Position numbers and translations under genes: made by a program
NCBI GenBank assembly: GCA_029379385.1
Contig: CM055618.1
Location: forward strand, 134,134 to 198,133
Direction of reading: 5' to 3'
From: Quillaja saponaria
Taxonomy: Eukaryota > Streptophyta > Magnoliopsida > Fabales > Quillajaceae
Length of the DNA stretch: 64,000 nt
In this document: one piece after another, positions 1 to 10,745 of the stretch
Layout of the letters: each line of letters starts with the position of its first letter
Numbering within the stretch: position 1 is the first letter of the stretch
Notes under the pieces: generated by a model
What the model saw: only the letters and a program-made list of their open reading frames with translations
Databases searched by the model: none
What the model was told of the DNA's origin: nothing

Positions 1-2
1 GC

Positions 3-209
3 TATGACAAGGTTGTTGGTGCTACCGGATATGGTAGCCCAAATAGACCAAGGTGCATCCCTGACAGCATAACAGCCCTCTGCCGTGGCAACTCACTGCC
101 ACATCCATGCTTCCAAACGGCCCCATTGTGGTTGGTAAATTATGACGGTCTTAATGGCTATGTTCTCTATCTACCCTGCAAAATGTTTCATACTTCAATT
201 GAGAATTAG
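3..209 (+). CDS. Possible last exon of an unrecognised gene, cut by the window edge
   Basis: Frame 3 is open from the window edge to a TAG at 207-209, about 68 codons. The translation has balanced composition with several cysteines and prolines (it includes GYGSPNRPRCIPDSI and ALCRGNSLPHPC) and looks more like protein than the AT-rich DNA after it. A GT at about 136 could be a splice donor, in which case the exon would end near 135. I do not recognise the family. It could also be a short piece carried by a transposon. Only the 3' part would be inside the window, so start and function cannot be judged. Confidence 0.3.
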   Translation, partial: YDKVVGATGYGSPNRPRCIPDSITALCRGNSLPHPCFQTAPLWLVNYDGLNGYVLYLPCKMFHTSIEN

Positions 210-976
210 GTATGTATTTAACATTTAAATTCACTGTTATTTTTTTCTATATGTTCCCTTAATTGAGGAATCCATGAAATTTTTTATGCCTTTGGAAAAT
301 TGGATATTGTCACCATTTAAGCTTATTATATTATCTTTCTATTGGTTTTTAGAAAAAAATTTCAATATGGGTCTCACACCTAAGGTTCAAATTTGGTATT
401 GCACTTATGGGAAAAGTAAAAATAAAAATAAAAATTGCATAGTCCTAAGGCACTGTGATATTTAAATTACTTAGTAGCCTTTTTTCATTGTGAAAAAAAT
501 GATATCTGCTTTGTAGCTTTATCTTTTACATGTTTTTGTTCACTCTGAAAGAAGAAATATTAACACTTCACTATAGTTCTTTGATACTTTTCTCCACCAA
601 GATTTTCTATTTCCTTTTTTTAATTTTGCATATAAAATTCTTCATTTGAGCTTAGTTTGGTAAAACATCTGATTTTTCTGTCTTGAGAATAATATATGAC
701 TTTCTTTGACCCTACCAGTACCTATCTGGCATGCTCACTAGAGATATTTACTAGGTTAACTAATGCTAGAATATGGCTGCACATTTAAGATGATCAAGGA
801 AAATATAAAAAATATCCAGATTTGATGTTAAGTGGAAATGAGTAGAGTTTACAAACTTCAATTTGCATGTTTATTTTTTGCTTTTACTAGTATTTTTTTC
901 TCTCTCTTTGAATTTGATAGTTTAATTCCCTAATTGCTAATGTTAAATTCAATAGTAGGAGACGGAATATTTTTCA
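210..976. other. Intergenic AT-rich DNA
   Basis: I see no convincing gene, RNA or repeat here. The open stretch at 274-465 is lysine- and asparagine-rich low-complexity translation typical of AT-rich noncoding DNA. The stretch ends at the target duplication of element A. Confidence 0.5.
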
Positions 977-981
977 GTTAT
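977..981. repeat. Target-site duplication of element A, left copy
   Basis: GTTAT directly precedes the TGTTAAATC terminus at 982. The same five bases follow the other LTR at 10012-10016. A perfect match fixes both ends of element A. Confidence 0.9.
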
Positions 982-1249
982 TGTTAAATCTCAATTTAAC
1001 CGTACTAACGTGGCATTTCAATTTTCAATCCTCCGATCATAAAAGCCTGAAAAATAGTAAACGGGGTGACTAGGTAATACCTGGAGATGCTTTGGTGCTT
1101 ATGTCAAAGTCTTATTCAAGTAATAATAATCCTCAAGTCTAAAGAGAGTAAGTTTTTTTGTTACCTTTTTAGGAACTGCACATTGCCATATGTCATGCTG
1201 ATATTACATGTCGTCATATAATTAGATGGTATGAAGTGTGATATTATTA
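982..1249 (-). repeat. 3' LTR of element A
   Basis: On the plus strand it begins TGTTAAATCTCAATTTAACC and ends GTGATATTATTA. It matches the right LTR (9726-10011) along its length, but is shorter by a few small deletions and carries many substitutions. The expected final CA (plus-strand reading) has become TA. The purine-rich stretch just right of it (minus-strand TTTTTTGGGAGACTAG) is the likely polypurine tract. Confidence 0.85.
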
Positions 1250-1589
1250 CTAGTCTCCCAAAAAATCAGTCTAAGGAATGTTAAGCTTGGACTGTCAAAG
1301 ATTGTAAGTTGCCTTACATGGCCCACTTTAGGCCCGATCGATTAGGTACCCTGTGTTTCAAGAACTTTGCATGTGTAAAGGATAGCACTTCAGGGGATAA
1401 TTATATATTTCACTTGTAATTCTCCAGAAGCCTAACAATATTGTTCCTCCTTCAACTTCACATGTATGACACTTGATTTAACTCCACATGTTTATACTTG
1501 AATGATTTAGTAAGTAGACATTAGGATTTGAAATAGAAAACTCAGCTCTAAAAATCAGACCTGATATTCCTAATTCCACCATGCTATAT

Positions 1590-2060
1590 CAGACTATTTG
1601 GAGAAACTTAACCGATCAGTCAGTCAGTCGATCGGTTCCTTTGGTTGATCAGTCTCTTCGTTCCCCATCCTACCATCTTTCCTTCCCCATCATTTGCTTC
1701 CTTATCCGAATGCAAACCATCCATAATTATCGAATACACCCTTAGCCTCCATATAAATTGATTGGTCGCCCAAAGGCCTTGACTGATCAGTCAATGGGCT
1801 TCAACCCACTAGAATCGATCGGTCCCTTTGAACCTCTTCTCAATTTACAAACCTTCACTTTAGATCCTCCTCCATGATTTTCCAAGAAACTCTTCCACAA
1901 TTTTCCAACCTTCACCTATCGACCGAAACTCATCAAGCTAATCGGTCAAACCAAAGAAAAAAAGGAAAAACTCCAATCCAACTTTGGCCCTTTGGTCTGA
2001 GGGCACACCTTAGCTAATCGGTCGTTAGAGCATCCATTACTGTTTGGTCCCAAGCTAAAG
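1590..2060. repeat. Cluster of degenerate GATCGGTC-like motifs upstream of the antisense ORF
   Basis: Short variants of GATCGGTC, GATCAGTC and AATCGGTC recur here (for example near 1612-1655, 1757-1795, 1812-1820, 1918-1950 and 2015-2025), separated by T- and C-rich sequence. Element B has the same kind of cluster in the equivalent place. The cluster lies between the 3' LTR and the plus-strand ORF, so it could belong to the promoter or 5' leader of that ORF. That role is inference. Confidence 0.5.
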
Positions 2061-2185
2061 ACATTAATCCAAATTCCAAAAGTAAAACTTCGTAGGTGAA
2101 ATTCATAATGGCAAATCACCATTCAAAGTCATTCAATTGATTGGTTGAGGGGATTATGTGTATCCATTTTTGCTTGATTAGACAA

Positions 2186-4171
2186 TGAAAGACCATGATC
2201 ATGTAGTTTAGGCAGTTGAGGTTGATACACAAGGATCCGGTCGTTTTGGGTATAGGAAAGGTAAAAGGTAAGATGATAAGCATTCACTCGAGTTTCTTGC
2301 GGGGTAGAGTTTATATGAACATGACTAGTTCTGAGTCGTATGATAACTTTAGAGATGATAAGTCATGAGGTAGAGATGACTGATCTCGACTCGATCAAGA
2401 GTTTCATGAACCCACTCATTCACCGAGTGTGCCCCCGTCAAACCCATGAGGAAAGCATTGGGGCAGAGTAAACTTATAAATATGAAATCTACATTTTTGC
2501 CCACGAATAGGTTGGAGATAGTCTTAGGTAGCAACCAAGGTTGCTAACCATACAATTTCTTGCCCCAGTGTGTATGCATTTACGAAGAACAGGAGAAGGC
2601 TGGTCGTTGTTATCCTTTCGAACCTTTCATATTGGAATTGTGTAACTTTTTAAGGATATGTCCAACATAGGTTGTGCCAAACGCTATGAGGTTCCTACTT
2701 GGGTATATTGTTCTGTCATATGTTGTAAGGGTATCCATTTCAATTCCTATATTCTGCATTTGTTTTGAAATTAAAGGCCACACTGATGAAATAAGTGTTC
2801 TTCCAGGGTACAAAGAAGTTATTTGATAAAGCCCCAAAGAATAACAAGAAATGGAAGCCAAGGTTTTTCTTTTTAAGTGTGACCGTGCCCAAAGGATTGA
2901 AGAATAGGTGGGGGGTTCTCTGCTTTAGTTTAAATAGGCTACCTAACCTTTCCTGTGACCAGTCTATTCACTTTAGGAAGATCCAATGTTACCATGATAA
3001 TCAACCGAAAAAACATTTAAATGTTTTGCAGTTTACTAATAGTCCCCACCTTGTAGCCGCCGGGTTGTCTGCCGAATCATATGGTTTATGAATTCATAAA
3101 ATGCATTCTCGAATGTATTACTGATGTATATATATACATTTTTCATTATTTTTCTACATTTCTTGGTAGATATGGATGCCAGGACCGAAGATGATGAGGC
3201 AAGAATGGTAGCTGCTAAGAGAAGAAGATGGGAGCAAGAGAAAAGGGTTAGGACCTCTTATACTGACATTTAGGAATCCACCACCCTTGTTTTGCTCTCT
3301 TTAACACTCTCTGAAGTACACCCCCCCCCCCCCCCCCAATTTTAGAGAATTCACTCCTAAGCCTGTAGCTGAAGTTAGTCCTCTTAGGATATCTTTGGGT
3401 TAAGATAAACAAGGAAAACGTGTTCAATATCATCTTGGACGTAGCTAATTGAGCAGAGCTCCCAGACATGTACCCCTACCTTCGATCAAGCTCTGGGATA
3501 TCATAGGATGTTCGGAAAAGAGTTATGGCTAATCTCTTTTCTTTTTCTTACACTTGGCTACAGGGTATTTCGCTTCCCAATGATTAGGAATGGATGAACT
3601 ATGCCTCACCAGAGACAGTATTCATAAATGGGATGAACTCGGTCATTTAGGTATTTAAACTTGTATTTTAATTTGTGCTTGTCTGGCTTACATGACTTGT
3701 AATATATTCAATCGCATGTATATTTTGAGTGATATGCTTCCTTCTTTTTATTGGAAAAACAGGGTGGCCAATAGATTACCAGTACATATACACAGGTGAA
3801 TAATTCCTTTACTCAGAGTCAGAAACGTGCGAATTGGCTTGCTCAGCAATTGGCCGCTATGCGCATTGATTCTGAGAAGTAAGACCAGCAGGTGAAACAA
3901 CTTGAAAGAAAAGTTACGGCCACTAAAGAAAAGATGAAGTTGGCCGAGAAGAGGCCAAAACAAAGCTAAAAGACATTGAGACTGCTTTAACTACTTTTAA
4001 TGCTACTTTGTCCAGTGTCGTGGAAGATGTTGTCACAGCGTATAAGAGGTCTCAAGAGTATAAAGATGACCTAATTGATCGGGTCTGTCTTATGATAGGG
4101 CATGACTAAATATTCACAACAGATTTGAAGTAGAGTACCCAAGGTTGTTTATTGATAAGTTGGCCTTATAG
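2186..4171 (+). pseudogene. Antisense extra ORF of element A (putative gypsy-type transposon protein), two introns, broken
   Basis: This coding remnant lies on the strand opposite gag-pol and matches the one in element B (36282-38301). Recognisable pieces are an acidic N-terminus with MTSSE near 2318, a segment around 2795-3080 with FFQGTKKLFDKAPKNNKKW and RFFFLSVTVPKGL, and a lysine/glutamate-rich C-terminal part (about 3770-4170) that would form a coiled coil. Two probable introns are at 3084-3169 and 3651-3762, with GT and AG ends at the same places as in B. Several stops and a 17-base C run at 3321-3337 break the frame. The conserved part resembles the plant domain family called putative gypsy type transposon (Transposase_28); that assignment is from memory. 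Function unknown. Confidence 0.65.
3321..3337. repeat. Homopolymer run of 17 C
   Basis: A run of 17 C lies inside the antisense ORF remnant of element A. The equivalent place in element B (about 37431-37440) has only a short CCCCTCCCC. The run is therefore a later expansion and shifts the frame. Confidence 0.9.
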
Positions 4172-4623
4172 CCAACTAACTTGTCAGGGTGCTTTGCCCA
4201 AACACTGACTTTTTAACTTGTGCTACCCCCTCGAGTATGATTATAGGCATTCTAGCTGTGTGTCGTCTCCTTGGGCTCTCTCTCCAGGTTAGGTGAAAAC
4301 TCGGTACCTTTAGCGATTTAGTATCCAAGGGCCCCTGTTTGAAAAACGGGGAGAGCTAAATAGTTACTTATACGTCTCCTCGAGGTTGGGTTATTTTACC
4401 CAGACCTTTATAGTCGTGAGGAGAGAGATGTTGGATGCTACTCTTTCCAAGGACTATCTTACTAAAAAACTGCTTATTATTTCGCTTAGCCAATATTTAA
4501 AGCTTAAGTGGGTACCCATCTTTGTGACTTTAAATTAATAAGCAATAGTTTTTGCATAGTAAGAAGGTAAGAGTCGCTGCATAGAACGAGCAAACTTTAT
4601 TTTTATTAGATAATGAGAAACAG

Positions 4624-4692
4624 AAAATTGAAATACATGAAATTAAAATACATGAAATTAAAATACATGAAATTAAAATGCATGAAATTGAA
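4624..4692. repeat. 15-bp minisatellite, about four copies
   Basis: The unit AAAATACATGAAATT is repeated about four times in tandem, with a final variant containing GCATGAAATTG. Element B has a single unit at the matching place (about 38770-38800), so the array expanded in A after the two elements split. It lies just past the integrase 3' end. Confidence 0.9.
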
Positions 4693-4799
4693 AGTGTATA
4701 TCATATGTGTTACACATAATACTTCCTCGGGTACTGGGCATTCTATGTATGTGGTATTGCACGATGATATTCATCTCTCAGTTGGTACATATCTGGTCT

Positions 4800-7700
4800 A
4801 ATGATTTAAGTGATTTGTAGGGTCCTTCCCATCCTTTTTTGATCTTCCCCTCTGAACTATCCTTGGCTTTGAACTTTTTAAGGCACAACATAAGATCCCT
4901 TACGTTAAAAGGACGCTTCTTAACTCGAGTATTGAAGTACTGTTCAATTTTTCTGCCTGTACTTTACCATCTTGATTCTTGCCTTGTCTCATACTTCTTC
5001 TATCAAATCAAGGTTATTTCACAGACTTTCCTCATTATCATACTCATCAAAGTGCTTTATTCGCAATGATGGTATACCGACCTTAATAGGGATAACCTCT
5101 TCAGTTCCATAGGCCAAATTGAAAGGTAATTTTCCAGTTAAAACCTTGGGTGTTGTCTTTATCGACCACTATACCTACTGTAGCTTCTCTTCCTAATCCA
5201 GTTTTTCTTGATCTAGCTTTTTAGTCAATCCTTTAGTGATCGTCTGATTCCTACTTTCAGCTTGTCCATTGCTTTGAAAGTGCCTCATAGATGAGAACCT
5301 GATGTCTATCCCCAACTCCCGACACCAATCTCTTATAACCTTGAAATCTAATTGCTTCCCATGGTCTGTTATGATGACCTTGGTTATGCCGAAATGACAT
5401 ACTATATTTTTTCATAGGAGCTTTTCTACTACTTTTAAAGTGATAGCAGTAGTCGGCTCAACTTTGACCCACTTGGTATAGTAATCGACCATCACAAACA
5501 GGAACTTCTTCTGTTTCTTATTCTTCTTTACCAGAAAAGGTCCCAAAATATCCAACACCCACTTTGCAAAAGGTTAGGGGCTAACAATAGTAGAGAGCCT
5601 AGTGGATGTTTTTCTGGGTACCTAAGAAGATCGCTAGCAGATATCATACTTCTTGACCCACTCTTCTAAGTCCTTTAACAGCTTTGGTCAATAATAACTG
5701 GCTCTTAGTATCTTATTGGATAAGGCTCGAGCTCTAATGTGTGAACCACCTACCCATAGGTGCACCTCCTCCAAAACATAAGCCCACTCAGATTGAGACA
5801 AACATTTGAGGTTCAACATATGGCTTATCAGTGGTACAATTGTCTGTCCAACAATGTGTACTTGGCGGAACACCTTTGTACCATCCTAGCTTCTCCTCTA
5901 TCTTTTGGCAAAACAACCATCACTAAAAACTTGGCTATAAGGGTCATCTAATTATCTAAACTGGCTTCATTATTCATTGCCTAGAGCTCCTCATACCTTG
6001 GGCTTTTTAGTACCTTAGTGAAAACCGCCATTTAGTTCGCCTAATCGTTCATCCCTGCTAAGCGAGATAAGGCGTCTACTTTGAATTTTCTTGCCAAGGC
6101 ATCAATTCTACATTGATATTGCAAATTGGCCATTATAAAGTCTTCATAGTTTGCCAATATCGAGTCATAACTACTTCCTTAACAGAATATTCCCCCCGAA
6201 TTTGGTTGACCACTAGCTGCGAGTCACTATAAACCTTAAGTTATGGTACCCCAATCTTCCTTGCCAATTTTAGACCTATAATCAAAGCTTCATATGCCGC
6301 TACATTATTAGAGACCAGGAAATCCAGCTTCAATGTTCAATGTAGCGTTATGCCGTCAGGACTTTCTAGTACAACTCCTGCCCCATTACCCGACTTGTTA
6401 CAAGATCAATCTACATGTAAGCTCCATGCACTACTACCGGGTAATGCGATTAGGCTAGTATGAGTGTCTTCTTCATCATCCCCCTCAATTAGTTTTCTAC
6501 TCTCTACCACAAAATCTACCAATACCAGTGCTTTTATAGCTGTATGTTGTGTGGTTTGGACCTCAATAGTATGTGCTTGGAAATATGGTTGTAATCTCTT
6601 AGTGACAACAAGTACAGAGAATGCTACTTTTTCAATATGTGGTTATCTGATCTCAAGCCCCTGCAAGATATGGCTTACATAGTAGACTGACTATTGTACC
6701 CTCTGATCTTCCCTTACCAAAACTGAACTAACTGCCACCTCTAACATGTGTAGGTATAAAATCAAAACTTCACTTGGAAAGATGTCTCACATTCTTCTAT
6801 CCATTCAAAAGACTTTTTCAACACACATATACCTCCATATTCTTCTCAACTTGATCTCTAAAGATTTTGTTCACTAGTCGTTGGTAGGTTGTCCCATCAT
6901 TCTTGAGACCAAAAGGAATAACCTTGTAACAATATAACCATCTCTCCATTATGAAAGACTTCTTGTCTTAATCTTTCTTTGCCATCTATAATTGATTGTA
7001 GCCCAAGTAAGCATCCATGAAGTTTAACAATTCATTGCCAAAAGAGCTATGTACCAATTGATTGATCTTTGGGAGTAGGAAACTATCCTTTAGGCAGGCA
7101 TTGTTTAAATCAGTGAAGTCAACACACATTCTCCACTTCCCATTTTGCTTCTTTACCATAATCATGTCAGTCAAACAGTCTGGGTAGTGAACCTCCCTGA
7201 TAAATCCCTCAGTGATTAGTTTTTCTACCTTATCATGAATAGCATGTTATCTGTTTAGTACAAAGTTTTGTTTCTTCGACCGTACTAGTTTCATTGTTCA
7301 ATCAATATTTATATGATAGCATATTACTTTGGGGTTAATTCCTGGCATATCCTTTGCCTTTAATGCAAATGTTAAACAGTTGGCCCTAAAAAAATTAACC
7401 AATTTCTCCCTGGTTTAAGGGTTAATTTATGTTCCCACTGATATGAACTTGGACAAGTCGTCCTCAAACAACTAGACTAGACCGACTTTGCTAACATTCT
7501 TTCTTTCCTCTTGCCTTTTAGGTATCTTTCCCAGTTAGGGATTTTTGGGGTCAACCGTAAAGAGAACTTTTGCATGTTTAGGGCACATGCATGACATATA
7601 GCATTAACGTGCCGTTATTTGACTATCCCTTATTGTTCTTACCCCTTCGAGGATAAAAATTTCATACATGCATGCTATGCTAACAAAATGACTTGAGCTT

Positions 7701-7990
7701 CGCTCAAAAACGGTCTACCCAATATCATATTGTATGCATAATCCGAATTCACCACACAGAAGTTCACCATCACAACCCATCTCTTATTCCTATCTTCCAA
7801 CTTTACTGGCCTTTCTATCATTTCTTCTATCGGGACTGACTCTCCATTGAAACCCACAAAAGTCACTTTTGTTGGTTTTAGTTTACTTTAGGTATCCCAA
7901 TCTGTTCAAAACACTTGGAATGTATCACATCAGCAGAATTCCCATTATCAATTAGTATCCTTCGCATGTTAAACCTCTTTACATTTGCAG
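4800..7990 (-). pseudogene. pol of element A (protease, RT, RNase H, integrase), broken
   Basis: Reading right to left on the minus strand: a protease remnant near 7960-7880 with LIDNGNSADVI, continuing at 7866-7675 to MILGRPFLSEAQ; reverse transcriptase at 7330-6860 with MVKKQNGKWRMCVDF and FMDAYLGYNQL; an archaeal-like RNase H at about 6420-6150 with LKVYSDSQLVVNQIRGEYS; an integrase zinc-binding region at 5873-5640; and an integrase core at about 5560-5000 with VDYYTKWVKVEP. The order and the double RNase H fit the Tat lineage. Stops and frameshifts occur every 100-300 bases, so no functional polyprotein can be made. Confidence 0.8.
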
Positions 7991-8079
7991 AACTAACTAG
8001 AACATTTGTATGAGATTTCCATCCTGCTCAAATCGTCACTGGTGAATATTATACTCTCGTCTGCACTAGTTTCTTCACT

Positions 8080-9649
8080 TCGCTTCCTAACCTCTGCTAT
8101 CATAATTGGGCACTTAACATACCTTTTTCTTGTATTGGGGATGTTCCTTTTGCTGTCAAACCACCTGATATGGTGTAAATGGTGCCAATAGTGGGGTCCC
8201 ATTTGTCCTGTCTAGTCCTCGTGATCATTTCTTATAGGTTCCGATCTTTTCCCGATCGATCCTCCCTCTCATACTTTCTTCCCATTCTGTCGCTTTTAGT
8301 TCCCCCAGTTCTATCTCCCATTCCCTTCGAACTTTTGGGTGTGATCCTTGAGATAACCCCATCATATCAAGGTTTTAATTTTTTCTTTTAATATCGAGCA
8401 CTCATTTGTGGTATGCCTATTACCCTAATGGAAGGCACAAGACTTACTGTCATCCCCCTTGAAAGCCTTCCCCTTCCGTGCTGGCGGTTAGGCAACATAA
8501 TCCTTCCATTCTAGGGCCACAATTACCGCAGACTAAGGCTTATTTAGAGACTTATAGCTATTATAATTGGGTTTCGGGGGTGTTTTTGACCTTCTGTCCA
8601 ACCTCGGGAGGTCATGGTATATGGAGGTTAAGCGAGGGTCAAGGGAATGCCTTTCACTTGCTCCTATACTGGACTGATCTGCTAACCTCTTTTCTGCCTC
8701 CTCCACATTGATATTTTCCTTTGCCATTCATAACATTTCTTCCATTATGGAAAGGGTTATCTTATTAAGCTCTTTTCTAAACTGTGAACTCCTCAAACAA
8801 GCTTTCAAGGTTGTCGTCACCACTTGGGGGTTGGCATCCCCTACCTTTAGTACATTAGTGTTGAACTTGGCTATAAATTTCTTTAGCGATTCTTGTTCAC
8901 CCTATTTTGTTGTTAGCAACTTCGAGGCATCCTTCTGCTATTTCTTGTTTGTCATAAAGTGTCTTTTGAAGGATGATGTCAGCTGGTCGAAATTAGAGAT
9001 CAACCGAACTAGGAGTTGAGTAAACCATCTATGAGTTATGTCCCTTAAGGTCAAAGAAAATGCTTAGCACATTACTTGGTATGGCTTCCTATGGAAGAGT
9101 ATGAAGGAAGTAAAGCTAGTTACAAAGTCATCTAGGTCAGTCAACCTATGATAAAGTTCTAATATGGGCATCCGCACCCCTCACGGGATCGGACAATTTA
9201 GAATCTCGTCTATGAATGGTAATTCTATGGGGATGATTACATCTTGATCGTGCTTCTCTAATTCCTCTCGGTCAATTAATGGAGAGTCATAAGGCGAAAC
9301 CATAACTGCCTTCCCCTTCTTAGCACTTGAAGCTTCAACCAGTCTATCTATCTCTATCAATAACTCTCCCTAGTCGGGTCAATGTGTCTGTGAGTGATTA
9401 GTCTGCCCGAGACCTTTTTCCACCTTGTAGAAAGATACAATCTACTCTTTTTGATAAGGCCGCAACGACCCCCTTCAACCTTTCAAACTGGCTCTATATG
9501 ATCAAGGCGTCCTATGTCTTTTGAGTCTCATCTGCCTCTCGATAAGCATAAGTTACCACTACATCACCCCGTCCGTCCTCCAGCATCTTGGTATTCCTAT
9601 CCCCACTACCCAACCCGGGTGTCCTAGTTTTAGTTCTATCTTGTACCAT
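8080..9649 (-). pseudogene. gag of element A, broken
   Basis: The probable start is an ATG on the minus strand at 9649, giving MVQDRTKTRTPGLGSGDRN. The start of element B is very similar (44095), which supports it. A retrotransposon gag domain is visible around 9090-8860 in several frames (AFSLTLRDITHRWF, ESLKKFIAKFNTNVL). A fragment at 8727-8533 contains MAKENINVEEAEKRLADQSS. A damaged Cys/His stretch follows near 8460-8390. Many stops interrupt it. Confidence 0.7.
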
Positions 9650-9710
9650 ATAGTTCAATAGATCGATCTAAGGTTCTTTAAATCTTAAAACTAAAGTTTG
9701 TAGTTTATTC

Positions 9711-9724
9711 CACATATAGCACCA
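9711..9724 (-). other. Probable primer-binding site of element A
   Basis: Immediately inside the 5' LTR the minus strand reads TGGTGCTATATGTG. Element B has TGGTGCTGTCCATGTG at the same place. The TGG start directly after an LTR ending in CA is typical of a primer-binding site. I cannot name the tRNA. Confidence 0.5.
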
Positions 9725-9725
9725 A

Positions 9726-10011
9726 TGTTAAATCTCAATCCGATTATACTGACGTGGCATCTTAGCTGTCAATTCTCTAATCATACAAAGACGCTCCGAT
9801 GCTTATGTTAGAGTCTTAGTCAAGTAATAATAATTCTCCAGTCTAGAGAGTAAATTTTTTATTACCATTTTGGGAACTGTGCATTGTCTTATATAGTATG
9901 TTCCATCCAATGGCTGGACGCCATGTGTCATGCTCACTATACAGGTATTTATGAAAGTTCAATTGCCCCATGTCATCATATAATTGGATGGTGTTAAATA
10001 TGATATTATCA
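9726..10011 (-). repeat. 5' LTR of element A
   Basis: A 286-bp repeat with TG/CA ends. On the minus strand it starts TGATAATATCATATTTAAC and ends GATTTAACA. It is bounded on the right by the target duplication GTTAT at 10012-10016. It is the better-preserved of the two element A LTRs. Confidence 0.88.
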
Positions 10012-10215
10012 GTTATGCTATTCTTTTTATTTAGTTGTGAATTATACATATGTGACAAATTTTAGCTCCTCTTATGTTCAACTTTAGCTCCAAAAAGTCG
10101 CACAAGAAATTAATTCAAAGGCTTCAAATTGTTTAACAAAAAAAAGGTTCAAATCATGTGAAAGATTCTTTTATTTAGTTTTGTTATTATGAATTTAGTT
10201 TGAGATTGACATGTA

Positions 10216-10655
10216 TGTCACACCCTATGTAGAGGTATGACCGGCTAAAAAAATGGGTAACTAAATTTCCGTAACCCTGGTTTCAAATCAAAGAAATACA
10301 TGAGCATTTATTCAACTAAAAGTTAAAAGGAGAATTTTATAAGAACAATCATATGCAAAGACTTATTTACTAAAATGCATAGTAGTTTAACTAAAAATTT
10401 CAGCAGAGGTTTTCTGTAAAATAGAATGGCCCAATAATACAAACATGATATACTTGGCTATATATAACTAGATTACAACAACAACAATAACCACAAGGAG
10501 CTTTGCTCTATTTTATACTGTACACAATGACAAACTAAACTGTTACACAAATCAAAATACAAGACTTAAGCCCTAATATGAGTACAAAGCTTCATCCCTT
10601 AGCTTCAAGTAGGTGATCTCGGATATATACCTTTGCAGCACAATCAACAAGTCAA
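10216..10655 (-). repeat. Truncated 3' LTR of element C
   Basis: On the minus strand it ends in GGGTGTGACA, a common terminus of chromovirus LTRs. It aligns over about 420 bp with 27640-28059 in the opposite orientation (shared stretches such as TTGACTTGTTRATW, ACTTGAAG and TTTAGTTA). The homology stops where the pol remnant begins, so a deletion has joined the pol end to the middle of the LTR. Confidence 0.7.
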
Positions 10656-10745
10656 TGATTGCCACAGGTTGTTCCTCATATGTCAATGATCCTCGACCAA
10701 AGTTTATAGACTTACCTATCAATGATTGCCACAGGTTGTTCCTTA
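10651..10745. repeat. Short direct duplication in the pol tail of element C
   Basis: TCAATGATTGCCACAGGTTG followed by TTCC occurs at about 10653 and again at about 10720, roughly 67 bp apart. On the minus strand both copies encode the same short motif (EQPVAIID), which belongs to the chromodomain-side tail. It marks the junction between pol and the truncated LTR. Confidence 0.8.

Larger units (their letters stand above)
982..10011 (-). mobile_element. Element A: decayed Ty3/gypsy retrotransposon, Tat type, with antisense ORF
   Basis: This is a 9.0-kb element read on the minus strand. Its 5' LTR is at the right (9726-10011) and its 3' LTR at the left (982-1249). The 5-bp target duplication GTTAT flanks it perfectly at 977-981 and 10012-10016. 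On the minus strand the order is gag, protease, reverse transcriptase, a second archaeal-like RNase H and integrase. An ORF on the plus strand then lies between integrase and the 3' LTR. The RT motif around 7100 (WRMCVDFTDLNNAC), the extra RNase H and the antisense ORF together point to the Tat lineage. LTRs differ by many substitutions and indels, so the insertion is old. Every reading frame is broken. Confidence 0.9.
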
